Counted from the first letter of the stretch, positions 23,917 to 31,981 are shown. The stretch is 64,000 nt of DNA from Rubrimonas sp036735545 (GCA_036735545.1 DAINOD010000001.1:86661-150660); one strand, 5' to 3'. The notes: a model not told the origin generated them from the sequence alone. Numbers and translations: made by a program.

Positions 23917-25857
23917 TCAAAGCCGGGTCAGGGACCCAGCATAGGACGGGGCCTTCGCGGCGCCCAGCCGGGCGCGGTAGATGTGAAGTCCCTCCATGAC
24001 GCGATGGACGTAGTTGCGCGTCTCGTAGAAGGGGATGTGCTCGATCCAGTCGATCGGGTCCACGCCCGGCCGCCGCGGGTCGCCGTAGCGGCCGAGCCAC
24101 TGGTCCACCCGGCCCGGCCCCGCGTTGTAGGCCGCCGCCGCCAGCATCGGGGTCTGGGCGTAGCGGGCGAGCATCTCGGCGAGATAGGTCTGGCCGAGGC
24201 GCACGTTGTAGGCGGGGTCGCGGGTCAGCGCGTTCAGGTCGTAGCGCACGCCGAGGTCGCGGGAGACCTTCTGCGCGGTCGCCGGCATGAGCTGCATCAA
24301 CCCGCGCGCGCCGGCGGGGCTGACGGCGGCGGGGTTCATCTCGCTCTCCTGCCGCGCGATGGCGAGCGCCTTGGCGGGCTCGACCGCGCGGGCCGTCGTC
24401 ACGACGTCGACCACCGGATAGTAGATGTCCATCAAGACATGGCCGTGGCGCACCGCCTGCTTGCCGGTCACGACCGCGCCGTCCGGCCGGCCGATGGCGG
24501 TTGCGAGCGCGCCCAGCGCCGCGAAGTCCTCGCGCGCCGTCAGGCTGCGCGACAGCGAGGCGACGAAGGCGCGCGCGTCGCCGTCGCGCCCCGCCGCCTG
24601 CAGAAGCGAGATGGCGCGCGCGGTGTCGTTGCGGCCGAGCCGTGGGCGCCAGTCCGCCGCCCCGTCGCGGGCGGCGAGCGCGGCGGTGGGGTCGCGGCCG
24701 ATCTTCTCGGCGGCGAGCTGACCGTAGAAGCTGGTCGGGTGCTCGGCGCCGCGGGCGTACCACTCGCGGGCGCGGGCCTGGTCGCCCATCGCCTCGTAGG
24801 CGCGGCCCATCCAGTAGCCGCCGCGGCCGAGGCTGATCGGCGTGGCGACGTCGTCGTAGTGACGACGGAAGTGCTGGGCGGCGCGGGCTGGGTCGCGCAT
24901 CCCCTGCAGCGCGATCCAGCCCGACAGCCATTCGAGGTCGGCGAACTCGGCTCCGCTGGTCAGGTGGTGCTGGCTGGCCAAGCGGTAGGCTTCGGCGACG
25001 CGGCCGTCGCGAAAGGCGCGGCGGGCGTAGGTCGCGCGGCGGTCGGCCCAGACGTCGGGCCGGCCCAGCGCCTCGGCCGAGCCGGTGCGGGTCATCAGCA
25101 ACTGCTCCGCCTCGGCCTCGCGCCCCGAGCGGGCGCGCCACAGGAAGCGCTCCCACGCGAGGCCGGGGTCGGCCGAGAGCCGCGCGGGCACGGCGGCGAT
25201 CAGCCGGTCCACGCCCGGCGCGCGGGCGCGCAGGGCCAGACGCGCCTCGGCCAGCGCGCGCCAGCCGTCGTCGACCAGCGGCAGCACCTGGCGGGCCTGC
25301 TGCTCGGCGCCCCGCCAGAGCATCGCGTCGAGCCGCTGGGGGGCCAGCCGGCGGGTCAGCGCGGCGTGATCGCGCGTGAAGGCGGCGAATTCGGCGTTGC
25401 TGAGCGTGAGCGACGTCCAGGCGGCGGCGAGCGTCGCCTCCCCCGCCGCGCCGCCCTGCGCCGCGGCCAGCCGCAGCGCGCCCGTCCCGGTGGCGGGGGC
25501 CCGGCCGCCGAAGAAGGCGACGACCTCGCCGCCGGGCAGCGAGGCCGGCATCGCGCGCTCGGCCTCGACGCGCAGGGCGACCATCCGCGGCCAGTCGGGG
25601 CGGCGGTCGAGCATCGCGCGCATCTCGGAGAACCCGCCCTGCCCAGCCAGCAGCCGCCGCCATGCGGCGATCTCCGCCACCACGGGGTCGGAGGCCCGCG
25701 CCGCCGCCTGCGCCGCGCCGGCGTGGTCGTTGGCGTCCGCCCGCGCCAGCGCCGCCGCCAAGGCCGAGGCGTCCGCTCCCTGCGTCGCCGCCGCCGGCGC
25801 GCCGCCAAGCGCGCCCGTCACTGCGAGCGCCGCCATGATCCTGCCAAATACCGTCAT
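23917..25857 (-). CDS. slt: Soluble lytic murein transglycosylase
   Basis: This 646-residue periplasmic enzyme cleaves the glycan strands of peptidoglycan and leaves anhydro ends. A signal peptide is seen at the start (MAALAVTGALGGAPAAA). A long superhelical region of helices follows (about 30-460), as in Slt70. The C-terminal SLT domain (about 470-620) has the catalytic Glu in AIARQESEMNPAAVSPAGARG and then LMQLMPATAQKV and AAAAYNAGPGRVDQWL. The start MTVFGRIMA was chosen because it opens the signal peptide. It is divergent from dapA. Confidence 0.93.
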   Translation of the reverse strand: MTVFGRIMAALAVTGALGGAPAAATQGADASALAAALARADANDHAGAAQAAARASDPVVAEIAAWRRLLAGQGGFSEMRAMLDRRPDWPRMVALRVEAERAMPASLPGGEVVAFFGGRAPATGTGALRLAAAQGGAAGEATLAAAWTSLTLSNAEFAAFTRDHAALTRRLAPQRLDAMLWRGAEQQARQVLPLVDDGWRALAEARLALRARAPGVDRLIAAVPARLSADPGLAWERFLWRARSGREAEAEQLLMTRTGSAEALGRPDVWADRRATYARRAFRDGRVAEAYRLASQHHLTSGAEFADLEWLSGWIALQGMRDPARAAQHFRRHYDDVATPISLGRGGYWMGRAYEAMGDQARAREWYARGAEHPTSFYGQLAAEKIGRDPTAALAARDGAADWRPRLGRNDTARAISLLQAAGRDGDARAFVASLSRSLTAREDFAALGALATAIGRPDGAVVTGKQAVRHGHVLMDIYYPVVDVVTTARAVEPAKALAIARQESEMNPAAVSPAGARGLMQLMPATAQKVSRDLGVRYDLNALTRDPAYNVRLGQTYLAEMLARYAQTPMLAAAAYNAGPGRVDQWLGRYGDPRRPGVDPIDWIEHIPFYETRNYVHRVMEGLHIYRARLGAAKAPSYAGSLTRL

Positions 25858-26019
25858 CTTCCCGCCTGCATCCTGCGCCAAAGGGTTTTGCGCCGGGGTT
25901 GTCTCCGCGGTCGCGCTGCGCGCAGACCCTAGCACGCGCGCGACGGACTGTGAGCCCCGCTTGTCGCGCGGGCGCATCGCGGATAGCTTCGCCGCCTTCT
26001 TCGGCAGGGGGTCCGCAGC

Positions 26020-26892
26020 ATGTTCCGGGGGTCGATCACGGCGCTCGTCACGCCATTCCGCGACGGCGCGCTGGACGAGGCGGCGCTGCGGGGCCTGGTC
26101 GAGTGGCAGATTGCGGAAGGGTCGAACGGGCTGGTCCCGGTCGGCACCACCGGCGAGAGCCCCACGCTCAGCCACGACGAGCACGAGCGCGTCATCGAGA
26201 TCGTGGTCGAAACCGCGGCGAAGCGCGTGCCGGTCATCGCCGGAGCCGGCTCCAACAACACGGTCGAGGCGGTGCGTTTCGTGAAGCACGCCGAGGCGGT
26301 CGGCGCCGACGCCGCGCTGGTCGTGACGCCCTACTACAACAAGCCCGGCCAGCGCGGGCTGGTCGCGCATTTCGCCACGCTGCACGACGCCTGCGCCCTG
26401 CCCATCTTCATCTACAACATCCCCGGCCGCAGCGTGATCGACATGACGCCCGAGACGATGGGCGATCTGGCGAAGCTGCCCCGCATCGTCGGCGTGAAGG
26501 ACGCGACGGGCGACGTGGTGCGCGTGTCGAGGCAGCGCGCCGCCTGCGGACCCGACTTCATCCAGCTTTCGGGCGAGGACGCCTCGGCGCTGGGCTTCAA
26601 CGCCCATGGCGGCGCCGGCTGCATCTCGGTCACCGCCAACGTGGCCCCGCGCCTCTGCGCGGAGTTCCAGGCCGCCTCGCTGGCCGGCGACCACGCGACG
26701 GCGCTGGCGATCCAGGACCGGCTGATGCCGCTGCACACCGCGTTGTTCGTCGAGAGCAACCCCTGTCCGGCCAAGTTCGCCCTGTCGCTGCTGGGCAAAT
26801 GCGCCGAGGATGTGCGGCTGCCGCTGGTTCCGGTTTCGGACGCCACGCGCGAGCAGGTGCGGGCCGCCATGGCCCACGCCGGGCTGATCTGA
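26020..26892 (+). CDS. dapA: 4-hydroxy-tetrahydrodipicolinate synthase
   Basis: This 290-residue enzyme condenses pyruvate with aspartate semialdehyde, the branch step to diaminopimelate and lysine. Family motifs are GTTGESPTLSHDEH, AGAGSNNT, TPYYNKPGQRG with the catalytic Tyr, YNIPGRSVIDM, and GVKDATGD with the Schiff-base Lys. The length is normal. smpB follows 3 bp after the stop, so the two share a transcript. The divergent spacer of 162 bp to slt must hold both promoters. Confidence 0.96.
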   Translation: MFRGSITALVTPFRDGALDEAALRGLVEWQIAEGSNGLVPVGTTGESPTLSHDEHERVIEIVVETAAKRVPVIAGAGSNNTVEAVRFVKHAEAVGADAALVVTPYYNKPGQRGLVAHFATLHDACALPIFIYNIPGRSVIDMTPETMGDLAKLPRIVGVKDATGDVVRVSRQRAACGPDFIQLSGEDASALGFNAHGGAGCISVTANVAPRLCAEFQAASLAGDHATALAIQDRLMPLHTALFVESNPCPAKFALSLLGKCAEDVRLPLVPVSDATREQVRAAMAHAGLI

Positions 26893-26895
26893 GCC

Positions 26896-27369
26896 ATGGC
26901 CGCCGTCACCAAGGACGGCCGGAAGATCGTCGCGGAGAACCGCAAGGCCCGGCACAGCTATTTCATCCAGGACGACCTCGAGGCCGGCATCATGCTGGTG
27001 GGCTCGGAGGTGAAGGCGTTGCGCCAGGGCGGGGCGAACATCGCCGAGAGCTACGCCAGCGTCGAGGGCGGCGAGCTGTGGCTGGTCAACGGCTACATCC
27101 CCCAGTTCAAGCAGGCCAAGACCTTCGGCCACGAGGAGCGGCGGCGGCGCAAGCTGCTGGTGAACGCGAAGGAGCTGGCCAAGCTGGCGCAGGGCGTCGG
27201 GCGGGAAGGCATGACCATCGTCCCGCTGGAGCTGTACTTCAACCAGAAGGGGCTGGCGAAGCTCAAGCTCGGCGTCGCCAAGGGCAAGAAGCTGGCCGAC
27301 AAGCGCGACACCGAGAAGGCGCGCGACTGGGCCCGCGACAAGGCCCGCCTGATGAAGGCGCGCGGGTGA
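26896..27369 (+). CDS. smpB: SsrA-binding protein SmpB
   Basis: This 157-residue protein binds tmRNA and brings it to stalled ribosomes for trans-translation. Core motifs are visible: NRKARHSYFIQDDLEAGIML, GSEVKALRQGGANIAESYA, FGHEERRRRKLLVN and the basic C-terminal tail KGKKLADKRDTEKARDWARDK. The stop overlaps the GTG of the next gene (GTGA). The ssrA RNA gene itself is not in the window. Confidence 0.97.
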   Translation: MAAVTKDGRKIVAENRKARHSYFIQDDLEAGIMLVGSEVKALRQGGANIAESYASVEGGELWLVNGYIPQFKQAKTFGHEERRRRKLLVNAKELAKLAQGVGREGMTIVPLELYFNQKGLAKLKLGVAKGKKLADKRDTEKARDWARDKARLMKARG

Positions 27370-28103
27370 GCTGGACGCCGCCCGCCCCTGCGGCGCTGCT
27401 CGACGCGCTGGACGCCACCTGGTCGGCGCTCGAGCGCAGGCCGCTCGGACGATGGACCCTGCGGCGCGGCGGCGGCGGGGGCAGCCGGGCCTCCTCGGTC
27501 CAGCCGCGCGGGGCCCTGCCCGACGACCTCGACGCCGCGCTGGCCGAGGTCCTGCGACAGGCCGAAGCCTGGGACCAGCCGGCGCTGATGCAGCTCGGCC
27601 CGCAGGACGCGGCGCTCGACGCGGCGCTGGAGACGCGCGGCTGGGCGGTGATCGACAGCAACCTGATCTACGCCGCGCCCACGGCCGCCTTCGAGCCGCC
27701 CCCGCTCGACGAGGGGCTGCTGGCGCGCGTGGACGCGCCGCTCGCGCTGATGGACGCGCTGTGGGACGAGGGCGGCATAGGCCCGGCCCGGCGCGCGGTG
27801 ATGGCGGCGGTGGCGGATCCCAAGACGCGGCTGATCGCGCGCGCGGGCGACCGGCCGGCGGCGGCCTGCTTCGTCGCGGCGGCGGGCGAGATCGCCGTGA
27901 TGAGCGCGCTCTACGTCTCGCCCGCCTTCCGGCGGCAGGGGGTCGGGCGGCTCGCGGTGCTGGGCGCGGCGGACTGGGCGCGGGAGGTCGGCGCCGCGAC
28001 GCTCGCGCTGGCGGTGGGCGAAGCAAACGCGCCGGCGCGCGCGCTCTACGAGGGTCTCGGATTCGCCCCCGTCTGCGGCTACTGCTATCGCGGCGCGCCC
28101 TGA
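27366..28103 (+). CDS. GNAT-family N-acetyltransferase
   Basis: This 245-residue protein has a C-terminal GNAT domain (about 125-240). The acetyl-CoA motif is MSALYVSPAFRRQGVGRLAVLGAADWA, followed by TLALAVGEANAPARALYEGLGFAPVCGYCYR. The N-terminal 120 residues are less typical, with a Pro-rich start and GGGGGSRASSV. The GTG start overlaps the smpB stop by 4 bp, so it is third in a dapA-smpB-GNAT operon. The acceptor substrate is unknown. Confidence 0.85.
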   Translation: MSWTPPAPAALLDALDATWSALERRPLGRWTLRRGGGGGSRASSVQPRGALPDDLDAALAEVLRQAEAWDQPALMQLGPQDAALDAALETRGWAVIDSNLIYAAPTAAFEPPPLDEGLLARVDAPLALMDALWDEGGIGPARRAVMAAVADPKTRLIARAGDRPAAACFVAAAGEIAVMSALYVSPAFRRQGVGRLAVLGAADWAREVGAATLALAVGEANAPARALYEGLGFAPVCGYCYRGAP

Positions 28104-28115
28104 GCGGAGGAAGCC

Positions 28116-28685
28116 ATGGCCGACGACCGCGTGACCGCGCTGGACCTGCCCGAGGCGGCCCCCCTGCCCGAGGACATGGCCGCCTATTTCGCGAAGTGCG
28201 GCGACAAGCTGGGGCTGATCCCCAACGTCCTGCGCGCCTACGCGTTCGCGCCGGAGAAGTTCCGCGCCTTCACACATTTCTACAACGAGCTGATGCTGGG
28301 CCCCTCGGGGTTGAGCAAGCTGGAGCGCGAGATGATCGCGGTGGTCGTGTCCGCCGTGAACCGCTGCCACTATTGCCTCACGGCCCACGGGGCGGCGGCG
28401 CGGCAGCTCTCCGGCGACCCCGCGCTCGGCGAAACGCTGGCGGCCAACTGGCGGGCGGCGGCGCTGTCGCCGCGCCATGCCGCGATGCTGGGCTTCGCCG
28501 AGAAGGTGGCGGAGGCCTCGCACCGCATCGGCGAACACGACCGGCAGGCGCTGCGCGAGGCGGGATTCTCGGACGCCGATATCTGGGACGTCGCGGCGGT
28601 GGCGTCGTTCTTCGCGATGTCGAACCGGATGGCCTCGGCCGTCGCGATGCGTCCCAACCCTGAATACCATGCGCAGGCGCGCTAG
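28116..28685 (+). CDS. Peroxidase-related AhpD-like protein
   Basis: This 189-residue protein belongs to the carboxymuconolactone decarboxylase/AhpD superfamily of uncharacterised peroxidase-related enzymes. The redox pair is in SAVNRCHYCLTAHGAAARQL (Cys-x-x-Cys with a nearby His). LSKLEREMIAVVVSAVNR precedes it, and GFSDADIWDVAAVASFFAMSNRMA follows, as in the family. It probably reduces a peroxide or thiol partner in the cytoplasm. An AGCGGAGGAAG site precedes the ATG. Its 3' end overlaps the OmpA-type gene by 17 bp. Confidence 0.88.
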   Translation: MADDRVTALDLPEAAPLPEDMAAYFAKCGDKLGLIPNVLRAYAFAPEKFRAFTHFYNELMLGPSGLSKLEREMIAVVVSAVNRCHYCLTAHGAAARQLSGDPALGETLAANWRAAALSPRHAAMLGFAEKVAEASHRIGEHDRQALREAGFSDADIWDVAAVASFFAMSNRMASAVAMRPNPEYHAQAR

Positions 28686-29634
28686 CGCCGCGCTGGCGCT
28701 GACGCTGGCGACCCCCCTCGCCGCCGAGCCGCCCGGCGCCGTCCAGACCCACGCCGAGAGCCGCGCCCGGCAGGCGGTGGCCGCGCCCATGCGCCCCTGG
28801 TCGCCCGATGCGCCGGGCGTCGAGGTCGTCGAAGGCGCGGTCGACTGGGCGGCCTGGCGGCTGCCCGACGGCGCCACCAGCCTGTCCGCGGCGCGCGAGG
28901 AGCAGGCGCGGCGCGAAGCCGAGGGCTGGCGCACGGTGTTGTTCTGCGGCGGCGAGGACTGCGGCGGCTTCGACTTCCGCGCCGGGCTGGACGTGCTGCC
29001 GCCGCCGGCGATGCGGCTCGACCTGTTCGACTTCCATGCCTTGACCATGCGCCGCGACGCGGACGTGCTGACGGCTCTGGCCAGCGGCGGGGCCGGCGGG
29101 GTCTGGCTGCAGCGCGCCGTGATCGAGCCGGCCGCCGCCGCCCCCGCCGTCGGCGACGCCCCCGCCCCGCCCGAAGACGAGGCCGCACCCGACCCTCCGC
29201 CTCTTCCCTCGCTCGATCCGCCTCAGCCCGCGGCGCCCCCGCCGCAGCCCGCCGCCGCCGGCGACGCCGCCGCGCTGCTGGCGGCGCTGGAGCGCGACGG
29301 GCGCGTGGTGCTGGAGGGTGTGGCCTTCGCCGTCGGCTCCACCGATCTGGAGGGCGCCTCCGACGCCGTGCTCGACGCCGCGGCCGAGGCGCTGGGCGCG
29401 CGTCCCGGCCTGTCGGTGGTCGTGGTGGGCCACACCGACGACACCGGCGATCTGGCGCTGAACCAGCGCGTCTCCGCGTCCCGGGCGCGGTCGGTGCTGG
29501 AGGCCCTCGCGCGCCGCGGCGTGGCGCGCTCGCGTCTCGACGCGGCCGGCGCGGGATGGCTGGCGCCGCGCGCCTCCAACGCCACGCCCGAGGGGCAGGC
29601 GGCCAACCGCCGGGTGGAGCTGGTGGCGCGCTGA
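28669..29634 (+). CDS. OmpA-family peptidoglycan-binding envelope protein
   Basis: This 321-residue secreted protein has a signal peptide (MRRRASAALALTLATPLAAE), an N-terminal domain of unknown type (about 25-150) with one Cys-x5-Cys (FCGGEDCGGF), and an Ala/Pro linker (PEDEAAPDPPPLPS). The C-terminal OmpA domain (about 205-320) has VAFAVGSTDLEG, VVVVGHTDDTGDLALNQRVSASRA and GQAANRRVELVAR, which bind diaminopimelate in peptidoglycan. No eight-strand barrel is present, so it is a periplasmic or lipid-free linker protein. The start overlaps the upstream gene by 17 bp and is set by the signal peptide. Confidence 0.85.
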   Translation: MRRRASAALALTLATPLAAEPPGAVQTHAESRARQAVAAPMRPWSPDAPGVEVVEGAVDWAAWRLPDGATSLSAAREEQARREAEGWRTVLFCGGEDCGGFDFRAGLDVLPPPAMRLDLFDFHALTMRRDADVLTALASGGAGGVWLQRAVIEPAAAAPAVGDAPAPPEDEAAPDPPPLPSLDPPQPAAPPPQPAAAGDAAALLAALERDGRVVLEGVAFAVGSTDLEGASDAVLDAAAEALGARPGLSVVVVGHTDDTGDLALNQRVSASRARSVLEALARRGVARSRLDAAGAGWLAPRASNATPEGQAANRRVELVAR

Positions 29635-29637
29635 CGC

Positions 29638-29665
29638 TTGACAGGGGCGCGGCGCGGGTCTAGGC
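29638..29665 (+). promoter_or_regulatory. Probable rpsD promoter
   Basis: A perfect TTGACA (29638-29643) is followed after 16 bp by CTAGGC (29660-29665). It lies just after the OmpA-type gene and 123 bp before the rpsD start, leaving a leader of roughly 115 bases. The perfect -35 in an intergenic position is the strongest part of the evidence. Confidence 0.5.
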
Positions 29666-29706
29666 GGCCTCCTCCCGTCGGTTGCGGCGGGGTTTTCGGC
29701 GCGTGC

Positions 29707-29726
29707 GGCCGTCGCAAGACGGGGCC
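29707..29726 (+). promoter_or_regulatory. Hairpin with GCAA tetraloop in rpsD leader
   Basis: CCGTC (29709-29713) pairs with GACGG (29718-29722) around a GCAA tetraloop, and GG at 29707-29708 can extend to CC at 29725-29726 with two bulged G. GNRA loops are common in functional RNA. It may be part of an autoregulatory leader bound by ribosomal protein S4, though no known leader type is matched. Confidence 0.3.
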
Positions 29727-29787
29727 TGTCGTCTCCCGGACCGGGGGAAGGAGGAGCGCGCCTGCGACAGTTGAAGGAATGGGGCGC

Positions 29788-30408
29788 ATGACCAAGCGCA
29801 CGGACGCCAAATACAAGCTCGACCGCCGCATGGGCGAGAACATCTGGGGCCGCCCGAAGTCCCCGGTGAACCGCCGCGAATACGGGCCCGGTCAGCACGG
29901 CCAGCGCCGCAAGGGCAAGATGAGCGACTTCGGCACGCAGCTGCGCGCCAAGCAGAAGCTCAAGGGATACTACGGCGACCTGACCGAGAAGCAGTTCCGC
30001 AAGATCTACGCCGAGGCCGAGCGGCGCCGCGGCGACACCGGCGAGATGCTGGTGGGCCTGCTGGAGCGCCGGCTGGACGCGGTGGTCTACCGCTCGAAGT
30101 TCGTGCCGACCGTCTTCGCCGCGCGGCAGTTCGTGAACCACGGCCATGTCAACGTGAACGGCCGGCGCGTGAACATCCCCTCCTACCAGGTGAAGGAGGG
30201 CGACGTGATCGAGGTGCGCGAGAAGTCCAAGCAGATGGCGCTGGTGCTGGAGGCCGCCCAGTCGGCCGAGCGCGACACGCCCGACTATCTCGAGGTCGAC
30301 CACGGCAAGATGACCGCGACCTTCAAGCGCCAGCCCCAGCTCGCCGACGTGCCGTATCCGGTGCGGATGGAGCCCAACCTCGTCGTCGAGTTCTACGCCA
30401 AGAACTGA
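29788..30408 (+). CDS. rpsD: 30S ribosomal protein S4
   Basis: This 206-residue primary 16S rRNA-binding protein starts MTKRTDAKYKLDRRMGENIWG, as in alphaproteobacterial S4. It continues with the N-terminal domain motif REYGPGQHGQRRKGK. The S4 RNA-binding domain is at about 95-160 (RRLDAVVYRSKFVPTVFAARQFVNHGHV then NVNGRRVNIPSYQVKEGD). An ATG nine bases upstream is too close to the AAGGA site at 29774-29778, so 29788 is preferred. It has its own promoter and leader and a terminator-like hairpin downstream. Confidence 0.97.
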   Translation: MTKRTDAKYKLDRRMGENIWGRPKSPVNRREYGPGQHGQRRKGKMSDFGTQLRAKQKLKGYYGDLTEKQFRKIYAEAERRRGDTGEMLVGLLERRLDAVVYRSKFVPTVFAARQFVNHGHVNVNGRRVNIPSYQVKEGDVIEVREKSKQMALVLEAAQSAERDTPDYLEVDHGKMTATFKRQPQLADVPYPVRMEPNLVVEFYAKN

Positions 30409-30450
30409 GCTCCCGCAGGGTTGCGATCCGCGACCCATCGCCCCGACCCC

Positions 30451-30478
30451 GCCGCCGCGCTTGCCCGAGCGCGGCGGC
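30451..30478 (+). terminator. Terminator-like hairpin after rpsD
   Basis: An 11-bp perfect stem (30451-30461 with 30468-30478) around a 6-base loop is followed by TTCGTGTCTG. It lies 42 bp after the rpsD stop and 17 bp before the next gene. The T-run is short, so termination may be partial. Confidence 0.6.
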
Positions 30479-30495
30479 TTCGTGTCTGTGGGGTC

Positions 30496-30825
30496 ATGAT
30501 CCGGCTCGCGATCCTGCTGCGCCTCGCCCTGGTCCTGTCGCTGGGGCTGTCCGCCTTCGCGCCGCACCGCGCCCACGCGGCCGGACCCGTAATGGTCATC
30601 TGCGGCGCCGGCGGGACCTACACGGTTCCGATGGGGCCGGCGGCGCCCGAGGTCGCGGCGCACGAATGCTGCCTCGCCGCCTGCTGGGCCGCCCTGCCGG
30701 CGATCGGGCCGCAGGACGGGCTCCGCCGCACGGCGCGGCGGACCGCGCGGCCGGGGCGGCGGCGCGCGATGGCGGGGCGGCGCGCGGCGGCGCGGCGGGC
30801 GCGGGGGCCTCCGGCGCGGCTCTGA
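30496..30825 (+). CDS. Small secreted Cys-rich protein, possibly DUF2946-like
   Basis: This 109-residue protein has a signal peptide (IRLAILLRLALVLSLGLSAFAPHRAHA). A short mature segment with MVICGAGGTYTVPMG and HECCLAACWAAL follows, then an Arg/Ala-rich tail. The pattern of a Cys near ICGAGG and a later Cys cluster recalls DUF2946, small proteins found in copper-handling loci. That assignment is tentative. The following gene is a copper-binding fusion 35 bp downstream, which supports a metal role. The basic tail is odd and may reflect GC bias. Confidence 0.55.
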   Translation: MIRLAILLRLALVLSLGLSAFAPHRAHAAGPVMVICGAGGTYTVPMGPAAPEVAAHECCLAACWAALPAIGPQDGLRRTARRTARPGRRRAMAGRRAAARRARGPPARL

Positions 30826-30860
30826 ACCCATCCGTTCGGAAACCGCATCAGGAGAGACCC

Positions 30861-31814
30861 ATGATCCCCATTCTTCTCGCGGCCGGTCTGGTCGCCCTTT
30901 CGCCCGTGGGCGCGGGCGCGCACGCCACGCTCGACGTCGCCGAGGCCCCCGCCGGCGCGACCGCGCGCATCGCCGTGCGCGTGCCGCACGGCTGCGGCGG
31001 GCTGCCCACGCACACCGTCGAGGCGATGCTGCCGTCCGCGCTGGCCGCGGCCAAGCCCATGCCCGAGGCGGGCTGGACCCTGACGGTGGAGGACGGCCCC
31101 GAGGGCCGTCTGGAGGACGGCTGGTGCGACGAGTTCGTCTTTCGCGGCCGCGTGGACGCCGAGGCCGGCGCCGCGCCGCCGGCGCCCTTGCGCCAATCGT
31201 GCGACGGCGGCGAGGTCGCCTGCACCGAGATCGCCGAGCCCGGTCAGGACCCGCACGCCCTGCCCTTCCCCGCCCCGATCCTGCGCGTCGCGGAGGCCGC
31301 GGCCGGCGGCCACGGCGCCCATGGTCACGGCGCCCACGGTCACGGCCACGCCCACGGCGCGACGCCCGGCGCGGCGCAGGCCGGTCCGCTGCGCGTCGCC
31401 GGCGCCTACGCCCGCGCGAACCCGGCGCCCGGCGGCGCCTCGGCGGCCTACATGGCCATCTCCACGACCGGCGAGGCCGACCGGCTGGTCGCCGCGGAAA
31501 GCCCCGTGGCGGCGCGGGTCGAGCTGCACACCCACCTGCTCGACGCGCAGGGCGTGGCGCGGATGCGCGAGGTCGAGGGCGTCGACGTGCCCGCGGGCGG
31601 CGAGGCGCTGCTGGAGCCGGGCGGGCTGCACGTGATGCTGATGGGCCTGAGCGCGCCGCTGACGGCCGGACAGGTCATCCCGCTGACCCTGCGCTTCGAG
31701 AGGGCCGGCGCGGTCGAGCTGGTCGTGCCGGTCCGCGACATCCGCGGCGGCGGCCACGACCATGGCGCGCAGGGGCACGGCGCGCAGGGGCGCGGGACCG
31801 GTCACAGGCGCTGA
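30861..31814 (+). CDS. YcnI (DUF1775)-PCu(A)C fusion, periplasmic copper protein
   Basis: This 317-residue protein joins two copper-binding modules. After a signal peptide ending at GAGA, the mature N-terminus HATLDVAEAPAG fits YcnI, in which the N-terminal His binds copper; LPTHTVEAMLPS and GWTLTVEDG follow. A His-rich linker (GGHGAHGHGAHGHGHAHG, 31311-31357) leads to a PCu(A)C domain (about 178-300). It has the ligand pattern Met-x21-His-x-Met (ARM to LHVML) preceded by ELHTH, where the usual His-x-Met is His-x-His. The C-terminus is again His/Gly-rich. A likely role is copper delivery to cytochrome oxidase or copper storage. ATG follows a CAGGAGA site. Confidence 0.85.
   Translation: MIPILLAAGLVALSPVGAGAHATLDVAEAPAGATARIAVRVPHGCGGLPTHTVEAMLPSALAAAKPMPEAGWTLTVEDGPEGRLEDGWCDEFVFRGRVDAEAGAAPPAPLRQSCDGGEVACTEIAEPGQDPHALPFPAPILRVAEAAAGGHGAHGHGAHGHGHAHGATPGAAQAGPLRVAGAYARANPAPGGASAAYMAISTTGEADRLVAAESPVAARVELHTHLLDAQGVARMREVEGVDVPAGGEALLEPGGLHVMLMGLSAPLTAGQVIPLTLRFERAGAVELVVPVRDIRGGGHDHGAQGHGAQGRGTGHRR
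31311..31357 (+). repeat. His-codon tandem repeat inside copper protein
   Basis: GGCGCCCA-type and GGTCACGGC-type units recur in tandem and encode the Gly/Ala-His linker between the YcnI and PCu(A)C domains. Such runs change length easily and provide a flexible metal-binding arm. Confidence 0.6.
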
Positions 31815-31826
31815 GGCCCACCGACG
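31772..31826. repeat. 55-bp exact duplicate, left flank of gap 1
   Basis: These 55 bp are identical to 31927-31981 on the other side of the N-run. They include the last codons and stop of the copper-protein gene. Two contig ends sharing one k-mer length of sequence explains this best, in which case the true sequence has one copy and no gap. Confidence 0.85.
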
Positions 31827-31926
31827 NNNNNNNNNNNNNNNNNNNNNNNNNNNNNNNNNNNNNNNNNNNNNNNNNNNNNNNNNNNNNNNNNNNNNNNNNN
31901 NNNNNNNNNNNNNNNNNNNNNNNNNN
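31827..31926. other. Assembly gap (100 N)
   Basis: Exactly 100 N, the conventional filler for a gap of unknown length. The duplicate 55-bp flanks imply that nothing is missing. Readings that cross it are not genes. Confidence 0.99.
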
Positions 31927-31981
31927 GGGGCACGGCGCGCAGGGGCGCGGGACCGGTCACAGGCGCTGAGGCCCACCGACG
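31927..31981. repeat. 55-bp exact duplicate, right flank of gap 1
   Basis: This is the second identical copy of 31772-31826. It contains a false second end of the copper-protein gene. If the flanks are merged, the MFS gene begins about 50 bp after the copper-protein stop. Confidence 0.85.

Noticed and set aside
23917..28026. 1369-codon minus-strand open frame reaching over dapA, smpB and a GNAT gene
   Set aside because: Only the slt part (to 25857) is real. The extension is antisense to three well-supported genes.
31762..31981. Readings that pass through the N-run
   Set aside because: They join the end of the copper gene to unrelated frames through filler and have no biological meaning.
31772..31981. 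Duplicate 55-bp flanks as a mobile-element target duplication
   Set aside because: Target duplications are far shorter, no transposase or inverted ends are seen, and a 100-N filler between exact copies is better explained by contig overlap.
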